Below are positions 21,738 to 36,000 of a DNA stretch of 64,000 bases, in pieces. Location of the stretch: positions 2,763 to 66,762 of the forward strand of contig FN648545.1 of the NCBI GenBank assembly GCA_000310025.1. Direction: 5' to 3'. The notes beneath the pieces are model-generated. The model did no database searches, had not been told where the DNA came from, and was given only the letters and a program-made list of their open reading frames with translations. How positions within the stretch are numbered: position 1 is the stretch's first letter; each line of letters begins with the position of its first letter. Position numbers and translations under genes: made by a program. Source of the DNA: Ectocarpus siliculosus. Lineage: Eukaryota; Sar; Phaeophyceae; Ectocarpales; Ectocarpaceae.

Positions 21738-24006
21738 GAACCCCCCGGTATGGACACCGTGGGAAAAAAAAAAGCGGGTAGGCACTTTTTCGCCAGCCTT
21801 GCGCGTGGTGCGGCGGCACGTCTCGCGGCGTTGATGTTTCTGTCATTCTTCGCGATATTGTTTGATTTTTCTTCTGCACGTGTTTTTCGGATCCTGCAGC
21901 CTCCACGCTGATATCGGATGGTTCTTACAGAAGAGTGCATCTCCACAATCTCTTTTGGGGCAAGCCTTATCACCTTCACATACAGGTACCCGTGAGTTCT
22001 TTCCACACAAAACGCGGTGCCACGCCTTTCCACTCTCACCCTCACACGGGAACAAATTCTCATCAGCTTTTTGCGCCGTCTTCATGTTAATCTCCTTTTT
22101 CACCGTCGTCGTCGATTTCTCTCGCTTGCCATTCGGCCCCCCGCGCCAACTGGGGGTGCGGGGGCCGCTCAGTACCCTAGTACATACATGTGCGTAGATC
22201 TGGGAGATATCCCGAATTCTTCCGTGCTTCCGTGCACAAAAATCTACAGGCTACACAAACGTTCAGTATTACAAGAATCAAGATGTGCCAGTAGCGCACT
22301 GGTGGATGTTTTCAAGCGCTTCACGTATGCATTTTAGTGCTGAAGAGACGCGTAGAAAATATTGCTTCATCAGAAAAAGTTGAGGCAACTCCATTGTCAC
22401 TCCAATGTTCGCCGCATTTTGGAAAGCTCACACGTCGTGTACCTCATCCACAAACTGGCAGCTGCGACGGTTTCCACGAAGAGTGCTTTCGTGTCAAGAA
22501 CATTGGTACCCAATAAGGTAGGTTGCCTGAGATACCACACCCCCTGGACAGATTTTCAAACTGCGATTGGTTGCTCCACGAGGAGGAGACCAAACCCGAA
22601 TATATTCTTCTGTGGAGTAAGAGGTACCGGCGGTATCGGGCTCACTGTCGTGCCGGTGCCGGTCTTAAGAATACGTTGCTCTTCATCGTGGTGCCGGTAA
22701 TACTCTGGGCACTGACAGAACTCACAGGCACTATTATTGCTGTAGTGTCACTGGTCTGGTGTCAGTATTGGGCTTCACTACTGTAGGCTAGCGCTGTATA
22801 CCCTCGGTTCATGTTCAGACCACGCACACATACGTACGGTTCCAGATGATGGTCTCTACAGGGGTTTCTGTTTCCAGCCGCAGTGACACTGAAATATTCT
22901 CGTCGTTTATTGGTCAATCGGCTATCGCGGTCGATGCTAACAATGACGACACACATTTTTATGCATTCCTGCCTCTATTTTTCCTGCTGGTACTGACGTC
23001 CTTTTTATTGGTTAGGATTAGGTAGCACGGCGGTTAATGATGCCTGCGGCAAGAACAAGTGCACATACAAGATTGATTTAGTGATCTCTCCAGGATTACG
23101 CGCAACAGATAAAGACGATCAATCCACCAGTTCGGTCCTCCTGCAGCGGGTAAAAGCATGTCGGTCCAAAGGCCAGGATCCATCATCTGCCCGCGATTTA
23201 GAGGAGCTAGTAAGTAAGGCAAAACGTCGAGCTCTAGCCTCGTTGCTCCTGCTTTCGACGTATGGGAGTCTTGGCGTTGCAAAGCCTTTTTTTTTTCGAT
23301 GACGCGACGTCCTTTTTCGGCTAATGATTTCCACACGTACAAGAGTAGGAGGCGGTTTACCTTCTTCCAGCCACATAGCTCGTTTCCCATCAGTGTGATT
23401 CCGTGTCGCGTTGAAAATTCATGGGTCAGTAACTTCCCACCGCAACAATTGGTTTGGATCTCACATGTGGTGGAAATAACGCAGCGGACGGATCAATGAA
23501 GGAAGAGGGGAACTTGAAAGAAGCTACCCACGAAGCCTGAAGAAAGAGTGCTCGTGAAACGAGGCTGATGGTGCCTCGTAGGAAAATAATTGTAGCAACG
23601 GCAGACGAAGGATGTGGAACAAGAGGGAGACGAATGGAAACATGAACCAAAAAGGAATACGTCGCACGAACGAGAGCAATAGTTTCAATCCAGCTGGATT
23701 TCCTGCTCCAACCGCCAGAGAAATAGAGAAGTATCCAAAGGCAGTGGCGGAAATTTTACCGAAGAGATATGTAAACGCAAAGAGGATGATTGAAGCAGGA
23801 ATAACACGAGTAGTAGAGTGGCGGCAAACACATTCATCTCTCTTCATCTGTTCGTGTTTCTGTCTATATTTGCAGGCCTCCCCCATGACGCCCCCTCACG
23901 GAGGTCTCAGAACATGCAGAGATAGCCGTCGACGTCCCTACCTGACAACCACAAGTCATCCATCGTCGTCACCCCAAACATACGCGCTCATGAGCAGGTG
24001 GCCCCA
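21738..24006. other. No gene seen; repeats and possible 5' leader of the next gene
   Basis: A MITE-family end is near 22,518. A block at 22,855-22,960 (CAGCCGCAGTGACACTGAAA ... GCGGTCGATGCTAACAATGA) is related to 55,100-55,190. TGACGCCCCCTCACGGAGG at 23,885-23,903 recurs at 45,228 and, diverged, at 55,063. Between 23,612 and 23,875 a + frame is open, with a pyrimidine-rich stretch ending TTTGCAG at 23,875; this could be the acceptor of a leader intron of the glycosyltransferase-like gene. Confidence 0.4.
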
Positions 24007-27000
24007 ATGAGGATGTTCATGTCGCGCTGGACTCTGTTGCCGGCGCTGCTTCTGCTGCTCAAGCCGTTTCTTCGGGAAAGTGGTTTGGCGCCTGTAACTG
24101 GAGCGCCAAGATTGGTGGAACCTGCCGACGCGTGCTCCGACCTTAAATCTGATCAATACACCGAGTCGGGGTGGACGTTCGAAGACTGCTTGCACGTTTG
24201 GAATGATTTCAACGATATAATATCGGCGCCATTTCATCCACGTATGCCGGACGCGGATATTTGGACCAATACGGCGGAGGAGCTAAGACGGGCGGGGTCA
24301 CCATGCCTCGTTCGTACCAATCCGCGCGGTGATGGTGCCGGCAGTACCACCATTAGACATCTGATGGCGTGGGTATTCTCGAGAGAGATGGGGTGCGATT
24401 GGGTCACGCCCGACTGGGGGAAGAGGTTCGTGCGCGGCGGCAACGGGACGGCGGTGATGTACTGCCACTTAGCCAGCACGATCGCAGAAATGGACGTTTT
24501 GAAGACGGACGCAGAGCGGAAAGAAGTGAATCGATGTGCGGTCATTGACTGGTTGTCGTACTTCCAGTTCGATGTGCCGTCTGTCCCAAGTCCGGTGCAA
24601 GAGAAGCTCTTGGTTGTCGAGGCAAGCGCGTAGGCCAGAGTTGGTTTGAGACCTTGCCGTTTCGTCGCCGAAGTGGATTGCGAATGGCCTCGGTCATCAG
24701 ATTACACTTGCATACCGACAAACAGGCTGTCGCGCACTCAGAGTCAAAGAGCAAGTCCTTTGCAAAATATGCCAGCCGTCAAACTCATCAACCACATGTC
24801 ATACGATGTCTTCAGCGCTGTCAGGCACGTTCGGTTCTCAGACATGCGCTTACACGGTCGTCCGTTGTTCTGTCCCTCTCGACGTTTAACCCCGACAGCC
24901 TACGAATAGATCCTTCACTCAATCCATACTTGAGATACAGACCCAGCTGCAGCAATCGGATATCAAGCACCAGCGCTGGGATCGTGTGGTTTTTTCGGTG
25001 GATCTAGGGTTGGCAACCTACCACCTCGTGAACGTTGGGTCATGGGACGAGAGGAAAAGAAACATCGCTCGAGAAGTTCTCCAAGAGGCCAGATCGAATT
25101 TTCATAGGCATCCACGCCCATGGTGAGTTGACCGCTTAGAACCAAAAACGTAAAAGGGCGTGGTGGCTTGCTAAGTGCGGTTTCAGGGTGAACCACAGAG
25201 ACTGGGGTTTCCAGACATTTCGTGCGGCAGTGATCCTGAACGGCAGAGTATAAGCGAAGCATGGCCGGTGCATGCAGAAGTGTTGACCTATCGTGAAGAG
25301 TCCGTCCTAGCCCTTCGGCAGCCTTTCAAATATCAACAACGAAGTTTCTGCTCTTGGAATCGGGTAGCGGACTTCGTGGTAGTTAAAACCCCGCAGCGAA
25401 CATGAAAATAGGAGTAAACTACCGTAGGTGACGCAAGATACCACACCCCCTGGACCCATTTCCGAAGCTCGACTATTCCACAACAAAGAGTATGCCAACA
25501 TGAAATAACATGCTTTTTGAATGATCTCGATGAGACGGTGCAACGCTGCCATTTTAGCCACGTCCACTCTTTCTACTGTGAAGTATTCGAGCTGTGAAAA
25601 CCGGTCCAGGGAGTGTGGCATCTGGTGTCACCTATGGTAGTTGAATGCCCTGGCCCGAAATGTCCGAATATCTTCAAGGGGTGGTGCGTGGTTCGATTTG
25701 TTGCGAAAATTCTTCATCGTCGCAGTCAGTCTTGGGGACACGTTGCAAAAGGGTACAAAGGTATTGCGAACAAAGTAACGATTGGTTGCAACTGTTCATC
25801 GGCATGTAAGGTGTCCAGCGTGTATCAAACACCACCATGCCAGTACAACTTCATTGCTCGCCCTCCCGTGCACCGAGGCACCGCGTGCATAGCTTTGACG
25901 TCCTGTGTGAGACTCCAGCTGGTGCGCAGCAGGCGTGACGTGCATGACCGGGATACGTGTAACGGACAACCATATTCAAGTAGCGTCGTGGCTCCGAAGT
26001 AAGAGGGTCAAACTCGGTCGTCACGGACTTGACCTCCTATAGTAGTGTTTGGTACCCTGTTGTCACAGTATATGGGGAGGCTTTGCCACACAACCGCTTA
26101 TATCGTAGCCACGACTGCTGTATCGTTGTTTGTTGATGATGCGGACGGGCCGTGTCGTGCGTGATACAACCGCTTGTCATGAACGAGTACAGCTGTCTCC
26201 AACCCATGAGGAGGAAGCTTATCCTCAGCGATAAGCAGTAATCTTGTCGCGCTCTCGCGGTCGTTTGAACCGATGACGAACTTGGGTAAGACCCTCGGCG
26301 GACGACCATTGGTCCACAAATGACCCTTTCCCTCCGTTCTATCCAAACAGGTACGACGGGAACCCGCGCTGCCACTTCGAGGAAGACCGCTTTCATTTCG
26401 CCGTGCATATCCGCATGGGTGATAGACGCGCCTTTTACGACGGAAACCAGCAGTACTTCCACAACGTCGAGTTGATCATGGAGACTGTGGCCGACGAGTT
26501 CAGACAAAGAGAGTTGCCGGAGCCGCTGTTCCACGTTTTCTCCGAAACGCTGAGTCCGTGCCCTTCGACGGCCACCGGGCTGTTCGACGAATTCCCTGCT
26601 TGGCCGGTCGAACTTGACCAGGTACGAACACCTCAAAGCTTGCGCAATTGGTGCCGCTTCATGGGGCCAGCTGTGTAAGGGGAACATCAGACCACCATTT
26701 GTCTTGGGCCTGAAACACTTGCGTTGCTCGAACTCGAAGGTGGAAGCATCGCCCCCCCGTCGCCCCCCCCCAGTGGAAGGGGTTGGATAAGGTGATCGAG
26801 GTGTGGAGTAGAAAGAAAGGTAATTTCCGTAAGAGGGGAAAGAGAGGGGTGATAGCAAGGAATTCTAAACGAATATGATAGAAATAAACCGTAATCGCGA
26901 ACAATCGATAAGTGCAAATAAATGTAAACGGCGTAAATGGCAGGAGAACCTGGTATCGAACACCTACCGTTGCTAAGCGATTACAAAGTCATGGCAGGAA

Positions 27001-30000
27001 CTCAAATGGCAACGCAGGTAGTCTCAGGCGACGGTGCTGGTCCTGTAGGAGGTTGTGGTATGTTGCTGAGGGCGGCAGCATTGTCGTGATGCGGGGCGGT
27101 GCGTAATGATACCGGCTCCGTGACCAAGGAGGGAGGAAGATGTGGAGAGGAAATATGAGATGAAGAGGCGCACAGAACCAATGAATCCCTGCGCGCCTAT
27201 GGATTCGCGCAGTTGCGGTTGGCGGTAGACATGCTACCGCGCACGATGTAACACATTATCCGCGGGGACACGGGCCAGAGAAAGATGATGATGACGTGTT
27301 CCTTAAAGCGGGGGATTGGCACGTACGCCACACAAAGCACGCTGTTGGGGTCGACCGGTATCGGGAAAAAAAATTCCGGTAGGCGAAGACGACGTCGTTA
27401 AAGCAACTCGGAAGGGAAAATGGGGGAAGAAACAACGTAGCGACTTACAACGGAGATACAAAGGCTACGAATCCGATGCGAAAGTGCCTTGAGCGTCACC
27501 GCTATGATATGAAGGCCCACTATGGCAAAATAACCGAAAGCAGCAACGGCTGCTTTGAGGCGTCCGACATAACAAGACACCCCGATGAGGGATGTCCGAA
27601 GTTTGGCGAACACTTTGACATGGAGGTGCTCACATGTGTAGTTTCCGTCGTGCAGAAGCCACTACACGTTTGAGTGGTCACCCTTCTTCGAATATTGATT
27701 CGTTCTGTGACGAGGGAATCATGGACGTCGGCGCCGAAAGAATGACGGACGTTCACTGCAAGAATGTAGAAAAAATATTGACGTCAACTGCAGAGTTGTA
27801 TATTTCCTCCATCAGGGGCGGCAGTGCAGGCAGTCGTGGGAGAACGCCTTTGCCATTGTTGCTGCATACTCCCTTGAATGATTTCTTGAAACCTTGGCAC
27901 CACAATGTTGGCAAGGGTGAGCGCTGTCGATGGTCACTCTCATTCCGTCTCGTGCTGCGTCAAGAGCTTGCTTACTCAGGGCGATGACGTCTTGTATATT
28001 TGAGACCTCATCCCCGCCTACACTTAACACAGTAGTTTCCCAGCGGTTCCTCTTGGCGGCTAGGAGGGTATGCCTAGTAATGTTTTGGTAGGTTTGCTCC
28101 TATGACGCCTGTGGCTGTTGATGGCTGTTTTTTTGGCGGCATGGGCGACACGTCTCCTTTCGTTGACAGAACATCTGTTGGCGAGGTACGTCTGGCGTCT
28201 TTCGTTCACGGTGTCCGTCTTGACGAGGCGAGCGAGTCGCCTCCTTACCTGGAGGTCAGATTTCCTTTGGGCGTAGTTCCTGCGGACTCGCCAGTTTGTC
28301 CGTAAACACTTCTCATGGTTGGCATCTACATATAATGGTGGGCGGTGGACGAACAAGGCAGGACACACGCTCCGATTTCAGAGAAATATGATAATTTTCC
28401 CTCGTCAGTGCTGTTGTAGAAGGTCTGGTTATTTGGAGATCGGGTTTGTTTGGGGATACTTGGGGTGCACCTGAAGCCGTCGAACCATGAACGGGTGCCT
28501 GTCGTAGATGATAGTTTGACATAATAATGTCGGCTACCGCAACTCCTTGCTTTGTTGTGATGGAGAGGCACACGCACTAGACTACAGCAGTAGGGTGCTC
28601 TTGTCTCGTGTCATGCGGAGAGTTCATTGGCGAACGCCAAAAGGGAAAAATAATCGTCACTGTCGCGTGGCGCCTTGTATGAAGCGTGCTGCTGCTGTCG
28701 ATACGAATATGGCGACACCTACCGTATGCGTGTATGGTCAGCAGCATCATCACAGGTGAACGACACGTGCACGGTTGTTCGCATCTCATCGATGTATGTT
28801 TCTTCGTCGCGGTAGGCAAGGGTTCTTGCTCGATGACTGGTCCACACTGCTAATTGGAGTTCCCATGTAGAGCTATATACATACTGTAGGGTTAAGGATG
28901 GGACGGGCGGCCACACCGAGATGGATCACGATGACGGTTTGGGGTGGAGTTATAAGAATAAGAAGGAAGACGACACGTTAGGATTGCAAAAAAGGACGGT
29001 GTATGGAGACGCAATGAAGACGTGAAGACGTTCGCGAAGAGCGACAGGGCACAGGATGGAATTGGTAGCGGTCGCTGACGTTGACGAAACAGAAAAACAG
29101 CAATGATGAAATCATATTTCAGACAGATGTGGTCGTCGTCGACCGTCGTTTCACTAGACAATAGAGTACCCTCATCATGTTTTAGCTAGAAAATGTGTAG
29201 TCCCCAAAATAAAACTCCCTGGGCAACTTGAACCTCCTAGTACTGGAAGCCCAAATGGGGACACTCTGGGAGACAGCACTCAAAGGCTCCGCTGTATGCA
29301 ACGTACGTGAGAACCCTTGGTCTCTCATGCTTGGCTGAGGTGGTACGCTGTGTGATATGCTGTGTGATGCCTCTCCTGGGCCTCTGACTTGCTGTACACA
29401 TCTCCCAACCCGCGTGCCCCCCTGTTCGCAAAACTGTACATCGCCTGGTACTGGAAAAATTGGCTGACTAGGCTTCAGTATGAAGAGTGTCCCCACGTGT
29501 ATTGAGGACACGTTTCATACTGAAGCCAAGTCAGCCTTTTGAATGGCAAGGAGCTCACATTCTTTGAAGGACTGTAGCCCCTCGACCAATGGCTGACAAA
29601 CATTTTTTCGACTTTTTTTTTTTTGCGGAGGGACTGGGCACTAGGAGGGTTAAACGTTGAGTCACGCGCTTCTTCCATGATGAAAGCCGACACACGTCGC
29701 AAATGATTAACAGCTTCGACCATAGAAGCATACCGTACACGTCAGCCGTACTTGTGGGTCTAGCGCAAGCCAATTAGGGATAGTGCAGGTAGCATGCAAG
29801 TAGTTGGTGCAGCTATGGCTGGTGGGGGGATATTTCTGCCCCACTGGGGGGGTACATAGCCTTTGAATACCCCGCCACCTGCATGTCGCCCTAAAAGGCT
29901 CCAATCGACACACAAGCACCGGTAGGATGTTTGGTACATGCAGGCACAGCGGACAGCAGCATGGGTGGCGAGCGCGTCAAGTATTCCCGTCACACGGCCC

Positions 30001-33000
30001 CAAACACGTAAGGTGGGAATCGAACACTGCCTTGTCTCTTCCTGCAGGCAGACTTCCTTCAGCAACACGAGAATCCCACTGCTGTATCTCGCCCTACCAT
30101 TTTGCAATCCACTTACAACCACCGGTAGGAGTGTTCGGTATATGCACGCATAGCGCACAGCAGCGCACAGCAGGTCGGGTGGCGAGCACGTCAAGTACTC
30201 CCGACACACAGCTCCCAACCTAGTGAACACGTCAAGTGGAATAATTCACAGAACACTGTCTCTTTTGTTGCAGACAGACTTCCTTCAACAACATGAGAAT
30301 CCCAATGCTGCATCTCGAGCATTGAAGTATGGTTCGCCGTTCGCCGTATCAGGAGGTATCCCATCAAGTCATGGTCGTCGCCGTAGGCGAACGTTCTCCG
30401 GTGGTTGGTCCCTCTGCTGTTGTAGGTAGCCAAAAATAAAACGAGCTGCCATTTTTCCCCCATCCTAGTATACTAGGGCAATGAAAGGCCCCCCCCGCTC
30501 CCAGTGGCCAGCACGAAGCGAGCATTCCGAAATCACAATGGCGGCAATCACTAATCAACAGGCATATGGAATATTCGTCGTAAAGAGTGCCACATGACGA
30601 AGTAAACAGTACGCGTGTGAGTAGTTGCGCGTTGCTGCGGTCGAAGAAATGATAACAATATCAAACCTGAACATGCACACAGCCCTCGTTGCTGCCTCAT
30701 CCCCAAAAATGTTCGTCGACGCATTGCGCGTTTTCCGGTGTGTGGTCGTCGGAAACTTGGGAGACGATGTGCGAGTGAGGAAGACCCTGTTTCTATCATG
30801 TGGAAGTGCGTCAGAGATGCGAGCAAAGGGGGAGGGAGGAGGCGGTGCACACAATCAAGTAGTAAACGACGATGAGGTCGCGGTGCAGAGTCTTGTCTAC
30901 AAGTTTGCGTCAAAAGCAGGTGCACGTATATTTCCACGCATGACGGCAGATGAACGCGTGCTGTAGACAGGATGAAATCAGTTTCCTGGAACTCGATGAC
31001 AGCAATGCTGTAGGTGATACCGCAAAAAACGTGAGGCAAGAGCTGCGTGCGAAAGGTTGTTGCGAATGAACGTGGGGGGCGGTGGAGGAGCTCAGAATAT
31101 GCGAGCACTTTTCGGTGCCAATGAAGTATTGTATGTTTGTATATCCAGTTATAATTGGAAATGGTTGGGGCTGCATGGAATTGGCGACCCGAATAGAATA
31201 CGGGAATGTGCAACACGTGTAGCACTCTTCACGTTCTAGCCGAAAAATGCATTGAGTATGGATTATGATCGTGACGACGACATTGGAAATGTAGCCTGCA
31301 GGACAACGTCCAGCTTTTGTTGTAAAACACGCGCACAGAGTTCGGCTGGATCGAAAGCTATCTGTCTGTCGTGGAGGTGTTCTGTATTTCCGACCACTCC
31401 TGCGTCGTGTATGGCATAGGGCACGAATGAGCTGAAGGGTGGAAATCATGATTGGGCTGGAGGGGATGTAACCAAAGAGAGTTGTTCACAGCGAGGAAAA
31501 TAAAAGAAGCACGTACTTGAGCGCATACGCGCAAGAGGGAATAACGCTGGTACAAATGAACGGCCGAGACAATGAAAAAAATGCTGGCCTCGCCAAGGGA
31601 CGCATGATGTTTCTTTACTACAAGACATCACCCACTAAACACATGACTCCCGTTGTTCCATGTGGCGATGACCAAGTAAGACGGATGGTCGAAGTGTCGC
31701 AAAATGGCCATGGCTTCGGTTAGTTGCTTTGCTTGACCGGCGAATCCACCGCTGAAGCTGGACGGAATGATGATACGATCGGCCGCGAGAGATGGGTTCC
31801 CTGGTGACCGGGGGATCCGTTATGAAGCCACCTACTTGTGGTGTAGAGAGGTGCGGTACTTTTCTTGGTTGAAGGCATGGAGTGCCAGACGCTGATCCTC
31901 GATGTAACTGAAGATGGCAGGTTCGTTCACCAATGGACCACGCTGTTGGAAACGCGGCTCTCAGACCAACAACTCCGTTAGCCATTGTGCGAGAGTAATT
32001 TTGTGCCCGGTAGTTCTCCTTTAATCACTGGGCCAGCCAGACACTCCACCCTCTGGAAAAAGAAAGACATACGTCAAAGGGAAGTAGTCCTTGCCGCACG
32101 TGGAAACCTTGTTTGTCTCTCCATTGAGTGTTGTGGTCGTTGCTGTCTTGCCTTTCGGCTAAATACCCTTCGCGAGTGTGTCGACGGCGACGATTTCGGA
32201 CGAAGGCGCTCCCGGGGACGTAAAAGATAGGGAATTGGATATGACGTTGGAAGCCCGCCTAAAAAAATGGTGTGAGAGAAGAATTACAGGAAAACAAAGA
32301 TTGTGCGATGACGTTGAGTGCATCAGGTCCGTGCCTGAACGAAGTGAGGATGTATGTACAATTTTCAAGGGATCACGATACACCTCAAACGGTGTGGAGG
32401 ATTCGTTGACTATATAACAGACGACCACGAGCACGCGAGGGTGCTACGTACCTGTTGCTCATGGCCGCTCTCAGCCGCCCGACATATGGCGACACCTCTC
32501 GCAAGGCAGTCCGAATTTTTTCATGACACGCTCATCCAAGTGACCGCAGGCGTAATTGGGGTCGTGCAGTAGCCACTGTACGTTGGAATATGTGCTTTCC
32601 CTGACAGAATCATGAGTCCTGCAGGTCGACGGAAGTATGCATGGCACGTTAGAAAAAAATTATATATTGGATACATTGGTAGACGTAGGCAAATGGACTG
32701 CCGATTTTCTAGCGGGAATCCTTTGCTCGCGTGCGGGTGACTGATATACGGCAGGTTTCAACAACAACAACAACAGCGATGATGTTCTGTGTATTGTGTG
32801 CGTACACCTGGTGCACATGGATCTGTTGACGGTGTGCCTCGCGCGCCGAAACTGTGGCCTATGTATCGTGCTGTTATTGGGTTGGTGGGACGGACACAGC
32901 GCGGATGGAGCACGACGGGGACGAGATCTGCTCTTCGGCGGGCTGCGGGCAGTGCAGGCGTAGAGTAGTGGCAGCAGCACGCTCGGCGGGTCGACTACTT

Positions 33001-36000
33001 GGTGCTGTAGTCGCTGTCGAATGTTCTGTTACCTGCCGCCAGGGCACATTGGTCGGACGAAATAATAAGAAAGAGCAGTGGCCAAAATCGGGTACACCCG
33101 GTCCAAACCCGGTCAAAATAGAGTACCCCCAAGACGCTGCTGGGGACGACCGCATGACACCATCTGAATGGCCGACGCCCGCCCCTACCCGACCTTGACC
33201 GGTTTTCCACCGGGTGCACCCGATCTTGGCTACTCGGCCCCCGGAGGGGTACCCGATTTTTCGTTCCCCTACCCGAAAATGGCTGGGCTGTTCGGCCAAA
33301 CCCCATGCACACAAGTATACGTCAGCAATGCCTTGCCCTCGAATTCGGATGTTCTGACGGCGGGCGGGGCCGGACCCACCGCCGGCGGTGGAACTCTCGC
33401 TAGGGGGAAACGACATCAGGCAGGCGGTCGGTGTAACTTATCGAGAAGAACTGTGTATGAATGCCTCACACACGAGACGCATCTAAAAAATACATATTCT
33501 CTGCTTATTGCTGCTTTCTCATTGGCGACAAACGAGCCGCCAGCCGTGTGCGTCCTACCCGTGATTGTGTGCATGTGGGTTTTCGCCGAACAGCCCCGCC
33601 ATTTTCGGGTAGGGGAACGAAAAACCGGGTGCTCCTCCGGGGGATGAGTAGCCAAGGTCGGGCGCACCCGGTGGAAAGCCGGTCAAGGTCGGGTAGGGGC
33701 GGGTGTCGGCCAATCAGATGGTGCCATGCGGTCGCTCCCAGCAGCATCTCGTAGGAGTACCCGATGATGGCCGTGTTTGGACCTGATGTACCCGATTTTG
33801 GCCACTGCTCAAACAGAAACAACAGCATTTGAATTGTTGTATTTTCTGCGTGCATAAGTATTTGCCGCAACATCGCACACCGTGTGTACTCGCCTGCGTA
33901 CTACGTCGTTTTCGTCGGCAGTGGGGTGTCGTCCATCGGTGGCGGAGACCATGGTATCACAAGTGGTGATGTTGAAACGTTTACTTCTGGTCAATGGCAG
34001 GGGCGTGTGATCGTGCGTGCGTGTGTACTGTACCTTTCGCTGCTTTCGCGGAGACTGTCGGGGAGCGGGATCGTTGCTGTGGAGCCCGGAGAACGATCTT
34101 GATGTTCCGTTCGACATTTCCATGTTTTTTCCCTCTTGTTCTCGAGTGGTGTGGTTGTCGATTGCTGGACGTACCATCGAGGGCACGATCTTTCACCATC
34201 CTTGCTACAACGTCGCACATACCGTGTGTACTCGTGTAGTTTCCGATTGTCGCCTCAGGCCTCCTGTACGAACCTACAGTTGTGGGCACACGCTTGCGGG
34301 TGCTCTACGCATTGTACCCTGCAGCCGGGGAGGGTGCTGGTGCGCAGTCAACCGCTGTACACAGGGTGCTTTTCCCCGTCCGTGTGTGTAGATTTTTAGA
34401 AACACACACGCGTTCGCGATCTAGGCGCTGCCGAAGCTGGAGGAATGGGTGGAGTGATATCATCAAGATGCATTCGCGGCTGTGTCCTATCGTGCTGCGT
34501 AGGCAATTGCACATGTCCTGACCGCGACTATGTGCTGCTGCTGACAGACCTCATCCAGTGTACATCTGCTGGGCTGCCGTTCTCTCCGACGCGTTATGCA
34601 GTGAGGACGCTGAGCTGATGGAATACTCCCGTGGCGTCTATACAATGTCGGCGCCGTACTCATATCCGCCAAAGTCTCAACCTAGTCGCACAACAACTAT
34701 ACTCATACCCGCCAAGACTCCACTCACAGTCATACAACTAAAAAAAAAAGGAACGTTTGCTTGCTTTCGATCGTATTCTATTTTCAAGGAAATAACGACC
34801 GACGGTCGATGACGACGTTCTGCGAGTTTTTAATTAGAGGGTGATGTGTACGTACAAGATTTGATCACTTTTCATGCCTCGGCATTTCTTTCTCTCGCGG
34901 CAACGAGTATTTTCTCGCGATTCCTTCTCAGGGGCACGCAGGAGGCTCGTCGGTACATTCACGCTCGTGCCAGGAGCTCGGCAGGCCACCGTGGCGCGTG
35001 TGGTTGACGCTCGAAGTTTCGAAAACTGGCCAAACACCCAGGGGACGCGTTGCGCGACGACAAAGCCTGCCGAACCAGTTCGAAACCTCTCTGTTACATG
35101 CCACCGGCTGGGACATATTTCCCCCCCTAGGTGTGTCACTTTGCTTCTCGACCTCTCACCTCCTGGTTTGAAACTGCTGTATGCATACACATATGTATAT
35201 TCACACACACGTGTACTTCACACACAGAATATTGCACGTGGGATACCGTAGGCGACGCAAGACAACACACCCACACAATAAACCACACCCCGGTGATAAT
35301 TTTGGGCGTTGACAAACCATCGATTTATCACCGGGGCTACTTTAGGTTACGCCGCACACATTCACGGGCCCTCCTTCTATCACCGTGGTGATACAGCATC
35401 TGCCCCGTGGGCATGCGGGCATCGCACACACACAAAACATCTGCGTAACTCTCCTTTGGTCGTACCGAATAGACTACTAATTTTTCGGCCCGAAACATTC
35501 CGAGAACGACCCAGTCGCAGGCTATTTCAGCGGTCCCCAGCGGTGCCGGTTCGCAAAACGAAATTTGCCGCTTCAATAAAATCACCAATCTTCCAAAAAT
35601 GCATACTACTTGTACTACAGTACACACAGCTCTAGTCTACATCCACTAGGTCACCGGTACATACATAGATACATATGCATACACACCGGCATACCCTGTG
35701 TACAGCACAACCAACCTCCTCCAATGGCAAAGCAACTGCCGTGTATATGCTCCAGTAGAGCATGTGGGGAAGCTGGTGGCCTGCCCAGCCTTACCCTACC
35801 GTCGGATGACTGGAGGGCGAGATGGCTGAGACGTTTATTTAGGAGGCCGACCAGAACTACACGAAGCTTGGCGGGCGGGCGTCTCTCGTTCATATCTCCC
35901 CAAGACCACCAATTGAAAAGCAACAAGCCGAATCAGGGCAGTAGCGGTGGCCCTCCGTGTGTTAGCGGACGCAAGGAAGGGTACTGTCCCAGATCAGACG

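Noticed and set aside
30551-31225. - strand ORF of 224 codons
   Set aside because: No domain; composition (His, Arg, Pro, Thr rich) and an overlapping + ORF suggest a chance frame in repeat-rich intron DNA.
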